Shown in pieces: positions 6,568 through 14,266 of a stretch of 23,226 bases of DNA. Where the stretch lies: NCBI GenBank assembly GCA_044236545.1, contig JBIIGI010000039.1, positions 1-23,226 on the forward strand, read 5' to 3'. The stretch comes from UBA6821 sp044236545. GTDB lineage: Bacteria > Verrucomicrobiota > Verrucomicrobiia > Chthoniobacterales > UBA6821. The stretch's first letter is position 1. Each line of letters starts with the position of its first letter. The notes under the pieces were generated by a model that worked only from the letters and a program-made list of their open reading frames with translations, was not told the origin of the DNA and searched no databases. Made by a program: the position numbers and the translations under genes.

Positions 6568-7821
6568 GTGAAGGGGTTCATGGAGTTCTCGGAGTTCCTG
6601 TTGCCGGGGTTTCTCGTTTGCGTGGTGATTCCGCTGCTGGGGTTTTGCCTGATTCACAGCCTCATGAACTTGAGGTTGCTGAAGCGTCTTGAGCCGGTAC
6701 CGGCAGGGGATGAGAGTGAGTTGGATATCTCCGTCCTGGTGCCGGCGCGCAACGAGGAGCGCCGTATCCGGGAGTGCCTCGCCTCCCTGATGGCCCAGGA
6801 ACCACCCGTGAGGGAAATCATCCTGCTCGACGACCGCTCAGCCGATGCAACCCGGGAAATCGCTCTTTCCCTCGGTTTTCGCGAAGAACCGGGAAGCCGA
6901 TTGCGCCTGCTCCGCGGAGAGGAATTGCCTGCCGGATGGGTCGGCAAGAACTGGGCCTGCCATCAGCTTTCCCGAGCAGTCGATCCCCGGAGCACCCACC
7001 TGCTCTTCACCGATGCCGACACAATCCACGGTCCGGGTTGCGTGATGGCCGCGCTCTCCCATGCGAGGGAGAGGAGTGCCGACCTCCTCTCGCTCTGGCC
7101 CGACCAAATCACGGGCACCTGGTCGGAGAAGCTCGTCATACCCCTTGGCTACCTGCTCATCATGGGCTTTCACCCCTTTCCAATGCTGACCTGGCTGCAA
7201 GAGCGCCCGGAACGCGTGGCGCGATGGGGTTTTTCCCGCAGGCACCTGGCCTCAATGGGTGCCGCCAACGGCCAGTTTCTCCTCTTCCGCCGCGACTCCT
7301 ACGCGATGCTCGGCGGTCATGAGGCTCTCCGCGATCATCTTGTGGAGGATATCGCCTTCGGTCGGCGTGTCGCCTCGCGCACGGGCGAGGGAATGCGCCT
7401 CGTGAATGCTGACGGAATCAGGTTTCTGAGATGCCGGATGTACTCGGATTTCGGCCAGCTCTGGGAGGGGTTTTCCAAAAACCTACGCCCCGTCTTCGAG
7501 GAGTCCTTCGCCGCCTTCGTTCTCTTCGGCGTGGTGGTCGGTGTCCTCTTCCTCCTCCCCTTCCTTGGGTTGGCGGCGTCCGCGATCCTCCCGTTGCATG
7601 CCGCCGGGGGACTCTGTCTTCTCGCGGTGATCCTGATCCTTGGGATGCGCCTGATGCTCACCCTGCGGTTCAGGACCTCCTGGACGGGTTTCATCGCGCA
7701 TCCTTTCGGCGTGGCCCTTGCCATCCTGATCGCAATCAACAGTTGGCGCCTCTGCCGTCGTGGCGGCGTGAGCTGGAAGGGGCGGACCTATTCGGGGGCG
7801 ACCCGGAGTTGCTTGGACTAG
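6568..7821 (+). CDS. Membrane-associated family 2 glycosyltransferase
   Basis: A 417-residue GT-A glycosyltransferase with an N-terminal membrane anchor (about 10-35) and about three C-terminal membrane segments (about 313-395). The catalytic domain shows ISVLVPARNEE (54-64), LLDDRSADAT (86-95), the metal-binding DAD (149-151) and the VED acid motif (259-261). The segments PAGWVGKNWACHQL and WKGRTY resemble the CruC/CrtQ-like group acting on carotenoid or other lipid acceptors. No carotenoid genes are nearby, so the acceptor is unknown. Start is GTG 6568, or ATG 6580 in the same frame; the ribosome site does not decide it. It lies 20 bp after the exported-protein gene and may be co-transcribed. 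Confidence 0.85.
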   Translation: MKGFMEFSEFLLPGFLVCVVIPLLGFCLIHSLMNLRLLKRLEPVPAGDESELDISVLVPARNEERRIRECLASLMAQEPPVREIILLDDRSADATREIALSLGFREEPGSRLRLLRGEELPAGWVGKNWACHQLSRAVDPRSTHLLFTDADTIHGPGCVMAALSHARERSADLLSLWPDQITGTWSEKLVIPLGYLLIMGFHPFPMLTWLQERPERVARWGFSRRHLASMGAANGQFLLFRRDSYAMLGGHEALRDHLVEDIAFGRRVASRTGEGMRLVNADGIRFLRCRMYSDFGQLWEGFSKNLRPVFEESFAAFVLFGVVVGVLFLLPFLGLAASAILPLHAAGGLCLLAVILILGMRLMLTLRFRTSWTGFIAHPFGVALAILIAINSWRLCRRGGVSWKGRTYSGATRSCLD

Positions 7822-7951
7822 AAAAGCCCCTAGGGGACTCAACAAAGTTTTTTTGCCGCGCGGACCCCCGTACGGCTTGCCCTTCTGCCGGCGCTTTGTG
7901 CACTCTATCGCGTCCCTTACGGGGCTGCACCCTTCCATCCACCACAATCCC

Positions 7952-9190
7952 ATGGCGACGCTCAATTCCAACTATCTCAAGCTCAAGGCCGGCTATCTCT
8001 TTCCCGAAATCGCGCGGCGCGTGAAGGCCTTCACCGAGGCGAATCCCGAATCCGCTTCCCGGATGATCCGGTGCGGCATCGGTGATGTTACCGAGCCGCT
8101 TCCCTCAGCGGTCCGCGAGGCGATGCACGCCGCCATCGACGAGATGGGAACCCACGGGGGGTTCCACGGCTACGGACCCGAGCAGGGATACGAGTTTCTC
8201 CGCACCGCGATCGCCCAGCACGATTACCGCGACCGGGGTCTCGACGTGGCGGACGACGAGATCTTCGTTTCCGACGGATCGAAGTGCGACGGCGGCAACA
8301 TCCTCGACATCCTGGGCGACGACAACCGCATTGCCGTCATGGATCCCGTCTATCCCGTCTACGTAGACACCAACGTCATGGCCGGCCACACCGGAGAGGC
8401 CAACGAGGATGGCTCCTATGCGGGCATCCTCTATCTCGAGTGCAACGCCGCGAACGGCTTCGTCCCCGCGATCCCGGAGGAGAAGGCCGACATCGTCTAT
8501 CTCTGCTTCCCGAACAATCCGACCGGAGCCGTGGCCACGCGCGCACAGCTTGAGGCATGGGTCGCCTATGCCCGCAAGCATGGCTCGATCCTGCTTTACG
8601 ACGCCGCCTACGAGGCCTTCGTGAGCGATCCCTCCGTGCCCCGCTCCATCTACGAGATCCCGGGAGCCCGCGAGTGCGCGATCGAGTTCCGGAGCTTTTC
8701 CAAGAACGGCGGCTTCACCGGCACCCGTTGCGCCTTCACCGTGGTCCCCAAGAACCTCACCGCACTCTGCTCCAACGGAGAGCACCGCCCGGTCCACCCC
8801 CTCTGGCACCGCCGCTTCACGACGAAGTTCAACGGTGTCAGCTACATCACCCAGCGCGGCGCGGCGGCCCTCTACAGCGAGAAGGGCCGCGCCGAAGTGG
8901 CCTCACTCATCAGTCACTACATGGGGAACGCCGCGATCCTGCGTGAGGCTGTCGAATCGGCTGGTCTCAAGGTCTACGGCGGCGTGAACGCCCCCTACAT
9001 CTGGGTCCATGGTCCTGTGGGCCAGACCAGCTGGCAGATCTTCGACCGGATGCTCAACGAGGCCAATATCGTGGTCACCCCCGGCAGTGGCTTCGGCCGC
9101 GCGGGCGAAGGCTACTTCCGCATCTCCGCGTTCAACAGCCGCGAGAAGGCGCTCGAGGCAGCCGCCCGCATCAAGGCGATGAAATGGTGA
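7952..9190 (+). CDS. dapL: LL-diaminopimelate aminotransferase
   Basis: Converts tetrahydrodipicolinate directly to LL-diaminopimelate with glutamate as amino donor, bypassing the succinylase and acetylase routes to lysine and peptidoglycan. The 412-residue length is standard for DapL. Fold-type I PLP motifs are FPNNPTGA (186-193), YDAAY (216-220) and SFSKNGG, with Lys251 as the PLP Schiff-base lysine and Arg259 in GTRC. The start YLKLKAGYLFPEIARRV is characteristic of the family. ATG 7952 is chosen over the longer frame (to 7853), whose extra residues are not conserved-looking. DapL occurs in plants, Chlamydiae, Verrucomicrobia and some other bacteria, which supports the taxonomic inference. 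Confidence 0.96.
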   Translation: MATLNSNYLKLKAGYLFPEIARRVKAFTEANPESASRMIRCGIGDVTEPLPSAVREAMHAAIDEMGTHGGFHGYGPEQGYEFLRTAIAQHDYRDRGLDVADDEIFVSDGSKCDGGNILDILGDDNRIAVMDPVYPVYVDTNVMAGHTGEANEDGSYAGILYLECNAANGFVPAIPEEKADIVYLCFPNNPTGAVATRAQLEAWVAYARKHGSILLYDAAYEAFVSDPSVPRSIYEIPGARECAIEFRSFSKNGGFTGTRCAFTVVPKNLTALCSNGEHRPVHPLWHRRFTTKFNGVSYITQRGAAALYSEKGRAEVASLISHYMGNAAILREAVESAGLKVYGGVNAPYIWVHGPVGQTSWQIFDRMLNEANIVVTPGSGFGRAGEGYFRISAFNSREKALEAAARIKAMKW

Positions 9191-9191
9191 C

Positions 9192-9226
9192 TGGGAGCCG
9201 GAAGTTGGAAGCTAGGAGTTGGGGAA
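9192..9226. repeat. Degenerate heptameric tandem repeat (about five units)
   Basis: Directly after the dapL stop codon, consecutive 7-base units read TGGGAGC, CGGAAGT, TGGAAGC, TAGGAGT, TGGGGAA, roughly TGGRAGY. The period is exactly 7 with one or two changes per unit. It is noncoding and resembles short heptanucleotide tandem repeats scattered in some bacterial genomes. Confidence 0.55.
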
Positions 9227-9232
9227 ACCTTC

Positions 9233-9250
9233 ATCGGCGGCTACGCCGAT
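9233..9250. repeat. Short perfect inverted repeat downstream of dapL
   Basis: ATCGGCG (9233-9239), loop GCTA, CGCCGAT (9244-9250). The stem is 7 bp and perfect, with no following T-run on either strand. It could protect the dapL message 3' end or be a transcription pause; function is not shown. The remaining bases to 9330 show nothing recognisable. Confidence 0.4.
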
Positions 9251-9330
9251 AATCACTCCACCAAGCTGTTGAGATAGAGCGGCGGATTGGCTGGGCAATG
9301 GAAGGCCCATGCCGTAAAATTACGCACCGC

Positions 9331-10731
9331 ATGATCAATCAATTCGAGCTGAAGGCGAACAAGAAGGCCTTTGAGATCAACATGGCGAAGCCGATCTACG
9401 GCACCTTCGCCGAAATCGGGGCTGGCCAGGAGGTAGCCCGCCGTTTCTTCCATGTCGGGGGAGCCGCCGGGACGGTGGCCAAGACCATCTCGGCCTACGA
9501 CATGACCTTCTCCGACGCGATCTACGGGAAGAGCACCCGCTTCGTCAGTCGTCAGCGTCTCGGCGAGATGCTCGACCACGAGTATGACCTTCTCATCGAG
9601 CGCCTCGACGAGAAAGTCGGTGCCGAACGGACTTTCTTCGCCTTCGCCGACACGGTGGCGGCCCGCGCCTACAAGACGAAGAACGACTCCCACGGCTGGA
9701 TGGGAATACGCTTCCAGAGTTCGCCCCGCTCCCAGCCCAACGAGATCATTCTCCACGTCCGCATGCTGGATGAGGAGAATCTCGAACAGCAGGAGGCCCT
9801 CGGTATCGTCGGGGTGAACCTGATCCACGGGGCCTATTTCAAGCGCAAGGACCTTAAGGCCTTTATTGGGTCGCTGGTCGACGATCTCGGTCCCTCGCGC
9901 ATCGAGATCGACATGATCCGCTTCTCGGGGCCCGACTTCGCGATGGTCGACAACCGCATCATGTGCCTCGAGCTCGTCACACAGGGACTGGCCCAGGCGG
10001 TGCTTTTCCGTGGCGATGGCGAGGTCATCCAGGCGGCCGATCTCTTCTACCGCAAGCCCCTCCTCGTGGAGCGCGGAAGCTTCCGTCCCGTCACCAACGT
10101 CGCCTACGACATGCTGACCTGCGCCCAGACGATGTTCCTCACCGAGGAAGATCTCGCCGGAGAGCAGCCTGAGATCCTGCACGAGATCACGATGAAGCAT
10201 CTGATGCGCAGCGGGCAGCTCGACCTGCAGGATTTCCTCGACCGCGTCGACATGCTCGGGGCTCTCGGGCGCACCGTGCTCATCTCCAACTACGGCGAGT
10301 ATTACCGCCTGATCCAGTATCTCCGCCGCTACACGGACCGATCGATCGGCTTGCCGCTGGGAGTGCCGACGCTCCATGAGATCTTCGACGAGAAATACTA
10401 CGGCAATCTCGACGGAGGGATCCTCGAGGGGTTGGGGCGTCTCTTCAAGAAGGGGGTCCGCCTTTATGTCTACCCGACCCAGGATGAAAAGGGTCACATT
10501 CTCGAGGCATCCTCCTACCGCGTGGAACCGGGGTTGCAGGCGCTCTACTCCTACCTGCTGGAGAATCGCTTCATCGTCCCGATGGCCGGCTGCAGGCTCG
10601 ATTACCTCGGCATCAAGTCGGTCGATGTGCTAGCCAAGATCCAGCAGGGGGATGTTTCCTGGGAAGGGATGGTTCCCCCGCGCGTGGCCGAGATCATCAA
10701 GTCCCGGAAGTTCTTCGGCTGGAAAGGATGA
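9331..10731 (+). CDS. Conserved protein of unknown function (466 residues)
   Basis: A soluble-looking 466-residue protein without signal peptide or membrane segments. The N-terminus (INQFELKANKKAFEIN, then YGTFAEIGAGQEVARRFF) and the Gly-rich GGAAGTVAKT segment look strongly constrained, and I recall similar proteins in several bacterial phyla without an established function. A notable internal run is VDMLGALGRTVLISNYGEYY. I do not recognise catalytic residues with confidence and assign no activity. The start is set at ATG 9331, where the conserved-looking sequence begins; an ATG at 9298 would add 11 residues. No strong ribosome site is visible for either. It converges on galM, whose stop lies 16 bp away, with no terminator between them. 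Confidence 0.85.
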   Translation: MINQFELKANKKAFEINMAKPIYGTFAEIGAGQEVARRFFHVGGAAGTVAKTISAYDMTFSDAIYGKSTRFVSRQRLGEMLDHEYDLLIERLDEKVGAERTFFAFADTVAARAYKTKNDSHGWMGIRFQSSPRSQPNEIILHVRMLDEENLEQQEALGIVGVNLIHGAYFKRKDLKAFIGSLVDDLGPSRIEIDMIRFSGPDFAMVDNRIMCLELVTQGLAQAVLFRGDGEVIQAADLFYRKPLLVERGSFRPVTNVAYDMLTCAQTMFLTEEDLAGEQPEILHEITMKHLMRSGQLDLQDFLDRVDMLGALGRTVLISNYGEYYRLIQYLRRYTDRSIGLPLGVPTLHEIFDEKYYGNLDGGILEGLGRLFKKGVRLYVYPTQDEKGHILEASSYRVEPGLQALYSYLLENRFIVPMAGCRLDYLGIKSVDVLAKIQQGDVSWEGMVPPRVAEIIKSRKFFGWKG

Positions 10732-10747
10732 GCGGAAGAGGCGGGCG

Positions 10748-11809
10748 TCATGCCATCGCCTCGAACCGGTAGATGGTGGTGTGATCGTGGCGCTTTTCGG
10801 GGCGTAAAATGATATCGCCCAAGACGGACGTGTGCACCGCCCCCGGGCATCCCTGACACTCCAGGCAGAGTCCCGCATGCTTCCCATAAGGCCGCCCCGA
10901 TTTCCCGGTCAGGGAGTCGTCGAGGATGGCTGCAGTGTAGACCTGCACGCAGTCCTGGGTAGTGTGGGCGGTCATGGTAACCCCGCTCGCCGGATCGGTG
11001 AGGATGGCCGCCGGCACGAGTTCCCCAGATGAGGAGCGGCGGATGAAGTGGTTGTCCCCGTGATGATTGAGGAGGCGGGGGATGGCCTCGCCGAGGAGGC
11101 GCGGATGATTGAAGTCATTCCCGTGACCCGCGACGGCGCTCTTGGTTCCAAGCAGTGTCATGGCATCGTCGGTAGCGGCGATCTCGTCGGAGAAAACCTG
11201 AAGCGTCTGCCCGAGGATGTCGCCGCTCCCCTCGCCGGCGAGGTTGAAGTAGGAGTGGTTAGTGAGACTCAGCGGGGTGGCCTGGTCTGTTTCCGCGCCA
11301 TAGCGGATCACGAGTTCGTTCCGGACGGTCACGGCATAGGTGACCTCAACGCGCAGGTTGCCGGGGTACCCCTCCTCGCCATCAGGGCTCAGGTAGGTGA
11401 GTCGCAGGGCGGCCTCCTCGGCTGAGGGAAGCAGCGGTTCAGCATTCCAGAGCCGCTTGTCGAATCCCTGCGGTCCGCCATGCAGGTGGTTGGGGGCATC
11501 ATTGAGGGCCAGGGGATACTCCTTTCCGTCGAGGGTGAATCTTCCACCGCTGATTCGTCCGGCCACCCGGCCGACCAAGGTGCCAAAGTAGGGGTGAGGA
11601 CCCAGGTAATCCTCCAACCGGTCGAACCCCAGCACCACATCGATGGTTTTTCGATCGCGGACGGGGACACGGAGGGCGGTGACGATGCCCCCGTAGGTGA
11701 TGACGTCGCATTCGAGTCCCTTGCCATTCGCCAGGGTGAAGCGCTCGACGGAACGGCCGTCCGGAAGTCGGCCGAAGGATGAGCGGGCGATGGAGGGCTG
11801 GATGCTCAA
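10748..11809 (-). CDS. galM: Aldose 1-epimerase (mutarotase)
   Basis: Interconverts alpha and beta anomers of aldoses such as galactose or glucose. The 353-residue protein has NHLHGG (107-112, with the conserved His110), TNHSYFNLAG (183-192, with catalytic His185) and LECQG, where Glu317 fits the catalytic base. No signal peptide is present, so it is probably cytoplasmic. The start is TTG at 11809, whose bases overlap the stop of the upstream desaturase fusion (TTGA). No ATG or GTG occurs before the conserved region, so translational coupling to the fusion gene is likely. This pairing suggests the locus handles a sugar or sugar-like substrate, but mutarotases are also generic enzymes. The usual ETQ motif reads ECQ here. 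Confidence 0.92.
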   Translation of the reverse strand: MSIQPSIARSSFGRLPDGRSVERFTLANGKGLECDVITYGGIVTALRVPVRDRKTIDVVLGFDRLEDYLGPHPYFGTLVGRVAGRISGGRFTLDGKEYPLALNDAPNHLHGGPQGFDKRLWNAEPLLPSAEEAALRLTYLSPDGEEGYPGNLRVEVTYAVTVRNELVIRYGAETDQATPLSLTNHSYFNLAGEGSGDILGQTLQVFSDEIAATDDAMTLLGTKSAVAGHGNDFNHPRLLGEAIPRLLNHHGDNHFIRRSSSGELVPAAILTDPASGVTMTAHTTQDCVQVYTAAILDDSLTGKSGRPYGKHAGLCLECQGCPGAVHTSVLGDIILRPEKRHDHTTIYRFEAMA

Positions 11810-14094
11810 AACTCGTCGTAGGCGATCTGGTTGGCGGGAACGCCGAGGTCGGCGAGCATCTTGGTGCAGACCTTGACCATCATCGGTGGGCCGCAGAGGT
11901 AGTATTCGACGGCTTTGGGATTTGGGTGATCCTTGAGGTGGCGTTCCAGCACGACTTCGTGGATGAAGCCCTGCAGTCCCTTCCAGTCATCCTCGGGTAG
12001 AGGGGAGGAGAGGGCGAGGTGGAATTGGAAATTGGGGTATTCCTTGGCGAGGTTCTCGAAGTAGTCGCCGTAGTAGATCTCCTGGCGAGAGCGGGCTCCG
12101 TACCAGAAGCTGACCTTGCGGGCGGTCTTCTCCGTCTCGAAGAGATGGGAGAGATGGGAGCGCAGCGGGGCCATCCCGGCGCCTCCGCCGATATAGACCA
12201 TCTCGCGCTGAGTCGGCTTGATGTGGAAGTCGCCGAAGGAGCCGATGGCAGTGACGGTGTCGCCGGGCTTGAGGTTGAAGACATAGGCGGATCCCACACC
12301 GGGAGGGCAGTCCTGTCCCGGCGGCGGCGTGGCGATACGGACATTGAATCGGAGGGTCCGCTCGGTCTGCTGGTTGGAGGCCAGCGAGTAGTTGTTGCGT
12401 CGGCCGCTCTCGGGATTCCGTGCGACGAGGTCGAAGACGTGCTGGGCTTCCCAGACGGAGGCGTACGGCTCGGGGATGTCGAACTCCCGGAACCGGATCA
12501 TCCCGTAGGAGGGGATATCGAGCTGGAGGTAGTCGCCGGGGGTGAAGGCGATCTTCCCGGAGGGATCGACCGGTTCAAGAACGAGTTCCTTGATGAAGGT
12601 GGCCACGCTACGGTTGCTGACGACGCGCAGGGTGTAGGTCTTCTGGTGACGCGCCGCGGCGCCACCGATCCGTGCGATGTTAAGACGAAGGCGTCCGTTG
12701 CGCTCCTCCAGTGGATAGGTGGCGAGTCCGCGGCAGATCGGCGGACGCGCGGGGGATCCGTCGGCGAGGTTGAATCGTCCGTTGTGCTTGGGGCACTCGA
12801 TGATCGATCCCTTGACGAGGCCGTCGGCAAGGTGGGTGTTGCCATGGGTGCAGATGCCGTCGGTCGCGAAGAGCGCGCCATGCTCGTCCCGGTAGAGGGC
12901 GTAGGTCTTCTTGCCGTGGTCGAAGCGGATCACGTCTGCCGGGCCGAGATCCTGCGCGGAGCAGACCTCGATCCATCCATCGGCATCGGGTTGCGCGTCG
13001 TTGGCATGGAGGCCCTCCTGCAGGCGCGCTTTCGGCTCGGGCAGCTTGCGCTTCACGTGATAGGTGGGATCCTTCACCTGGCGCAGGACGGTCGGCAGGA
13101 TCTCCTTCCATGCACTGAGGATCGAAGGGTAGGGAGGGGGGCAGTCGTCCTTGATCAGTGTGTGCAGGCGGGAGAGAGCGTGGTAGGGAACAAGCGGGAA
13201 CATGTGGTGCTCCACATGGTAGTTCATGCTCCAGTAGATGAACCTGCTGAACGGGTTCATGTAGACCGTCCGGCAGTTGAGGCGGTGATCGAGCACATTC
13301 TCCGCCAGGCCGGCATGCTGGGGCGTGTTGTGCACGATCATGAGCCAGGTCCCGAAGAAGTGGGGCAGGATGATCAGGAAAACTGGAACCCAGCTATTCA
13401 ATGCGATCGAGCAGGCGATGGTGGACAGATAGATCGCCAGGACGATGCGGGCCTTGAGGTAGATCTTGGGAAACTCGCTCTCGGGTATGTAGGTTTTCTC
13501 ATCGGCGCTCATCCGTCCCAGGGCATGGCGAAGAAGCCCGGGGTAGTAGCCGCGATAGTTGCCCAGGTTGAAGAAACTTTGAAGATGCGCCGCAATGTCG
13601 GGGGGGCGCGGAATCTGGATCTCCGGATCGCGGCCGACGATGATCGTGTCGCTGTGATGGCGAGTGTGGCTCCAGCGCCAGATGGTCGACTCGCGCATGA
13701 CCATGAAGGAGGCGATCTCGTAGAGGGCATTGTTCATCCAGTCGGTCTTGAAAGCCGTACCGTGGCCCGCCTCATGCCAACGTGAGTCGGAGGCGGTTGC
13801 ATAGAGGACGGAGTAAAGCATGTACGGAAGGATCACCCACCAAGTGCCCCAGAGCGCGATGGTCCCCCAAGCCGTCAGGCCCAGAAGGACGAACCAGAGG
13901 ATCGTATCGCGGATCGCCGGTCCATCGCGTCGTTCCAGCAACTTCCTCATGGTTGCCCGGGGAACGGGGCATTGGTACCACTCGGCTTCGGCGAGGCCGC
14001 GCTCGATGGCGCGGGCAGCGTTTTCACCGGTCAGGCTGTAGTCGAGCTTTGTCGGCGGTTTGGAGATGGCGGCGGTTGCGTGGTCGGTGCTCAT
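11806..14094 (-). CDS. Three-domain fusion: desaturase/MocD-like oxygenase, Rieske ferredoxin, NqrF-type reductase
   Basis: A 762-residue polypeptide that looks like a self-contained redox chain. Residues about 60-330 are a membrane fatty-acid-desaturase domain with histidine boxes HEAGH (107-111), HTRHH (143-147), HNTPQH (255-260) and HVEHH (293-297), the ligands of a di-iron centre. Residues about 372-475 are a Rieske domain, C415-x-H417-x16-C434-x2-H437, with the stretch ECPKHNGRF resembling the MocE ferredoxin. Residues about 485-762 resemble the NqrF reductase: NNYSLAS near 567-573 for FAD, IGGGAGMAPLRSH (635-647) and YLCGPPMM (732-739) for NAD(P)H. NqrF's own plant-type ferredoxin and membrane anchor are absent. 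Electrons would pass NAD(P)H, FAD, Rieske, di-iron. The closest named analogy is MocD/MocE/MocF of rhizopine catabolism; the substrate here is unknown. It is divergent from an AraC regulator and overlaps galM. Confidence 0.92.
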   Translation of the reverse strand: MSTDHATAAISKPPTKLDYSLTGENAARAIERGLAEAEWYQCPVPRATMRKLLERRDGPAIRDTILWFVLLGLTAWGTIALWGTWWVILPYMLYSVLYATASDSRWHEAGHGTAFKTDWMNNALYEIASFMVMRESTIWRWSHTRHHSDTIIVGRDPEIQIPRPPDIAAHLQSFFNLGNYRGYYPGLLRHALGRMSADEKTYIPESEFPKIYLKARIVLAIYLSTIACSIALNSWVPVFLIILPHFFGTWLMIVHNTPQHAGLAENVLDHRLNCRTVYMNPFSRFIYWSMNYHVEHHMFPLVPYHALSRLHTLIKDDCPPPYPSILSAWKEILPTVLRQVKDPTYHVKRKLPEPKARLQEGLHANDAQPDADGWIEVCSAQDLGPADVIRFDHGKKTYALYRDEHGALFATDGICTHGNTHLADGLVKGSIIECPKHNGRFNLADGSPARPPICRGLATYPLEERNGRLRLNIARIGGAAARHQKTYTLRVVSNRSVATFIKELVLEPVDPSGKIAFTPGDYLQLDIPSYGMIRFREFDIPEPYASVWEAQHVFDLVARNPESGRRNNYSLASNQQTERTLRFNVRIATPPPGQDCPPGVGSAYVFNLKPGDTVTAIGSFGDFHIKPTQREMVYIGGGAGMAPLRSHLSHLFETEKTARKVSFWYGARSRQEIYYGDYFENLAKEYPNFQFHLALSSPLPEDDWKGLQGFIHEVVLERHLKDHPNPKAVEYYLCGPPMMVKVCTKMLADLGVPANQIAYDEF

Positions 14095-14266
14095 GGTGAT
14101 GGGGGATGGGTTTTGGCGAGGTGTCCGGAGGATGGTAAGGGAATGCTTGCATCAAGCTAGTCCCTCCGTGAGTTTTGCCAATGGTCAGGAGTCGTGAAAA
14201 CATGCACGAAATTCGCATCAGTGCTTGGGTCTTCCCAATAAAAGTGACACTCTATGCACGACCATT
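14095..14266. promoter_or_regulatory. Divergent promoter region with a spaced 8-bp direct repeat (candidate AraC-type operator)
   Basis: The 172-bp gap between the desaturase fusion and the AraC-type gene holds two identical copies of ATGCACGA, at 14202-14209 and 14254-14261, on the same strand and 52 bp apart (about five helical turns). AraC-family dimers typically bind direct half-sites placed on one face of the helix. The second copy ends 5 bp before the chosen start of the regulator, suited to autoregulation. No convincing -35/-10 pair is visible for either gene. Confidence 0.4.
14145..14157. promoter_or_regulatory. Inverted repeat upstream of the desaturase fusion
   Basis: GCTTG-CAT-CAAGC is a perfect 13-bp inverted repeat, 50 bp upstream of the fusion gene's start codon. 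The overlapping ATGCTTGCAT (14143-14152 region) adds an ATGC/GCAT pair. The position suits an operator or activator site near the core promoter. Chance occurrence is possible at this arm length. Confidence 0.3.

Noticed and set aside
7827..7860. CCCCTAGGGG palindrome followed by a T-run after the glycosyltransferase gene, as a terminator
   Set aside because: The palindrome is perfect but has no loop bases, so only about three base pairs could form, and the T-run begins more than 10 bases away.
12019..13785. Long plus-strand open frame (588 codons) opposite the desaturase fusion
   Set aside because: The minus strand carries all diagnostic motifs; the antisense frame has no recognisable domain.
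14225..14266. TTG start extending the AraC-type regulator by 14 residues
   Set aside because: The extension contains one ATGCACGA repeat and no conserved-looking residues; ATG 14267 fits the cupin domain start.
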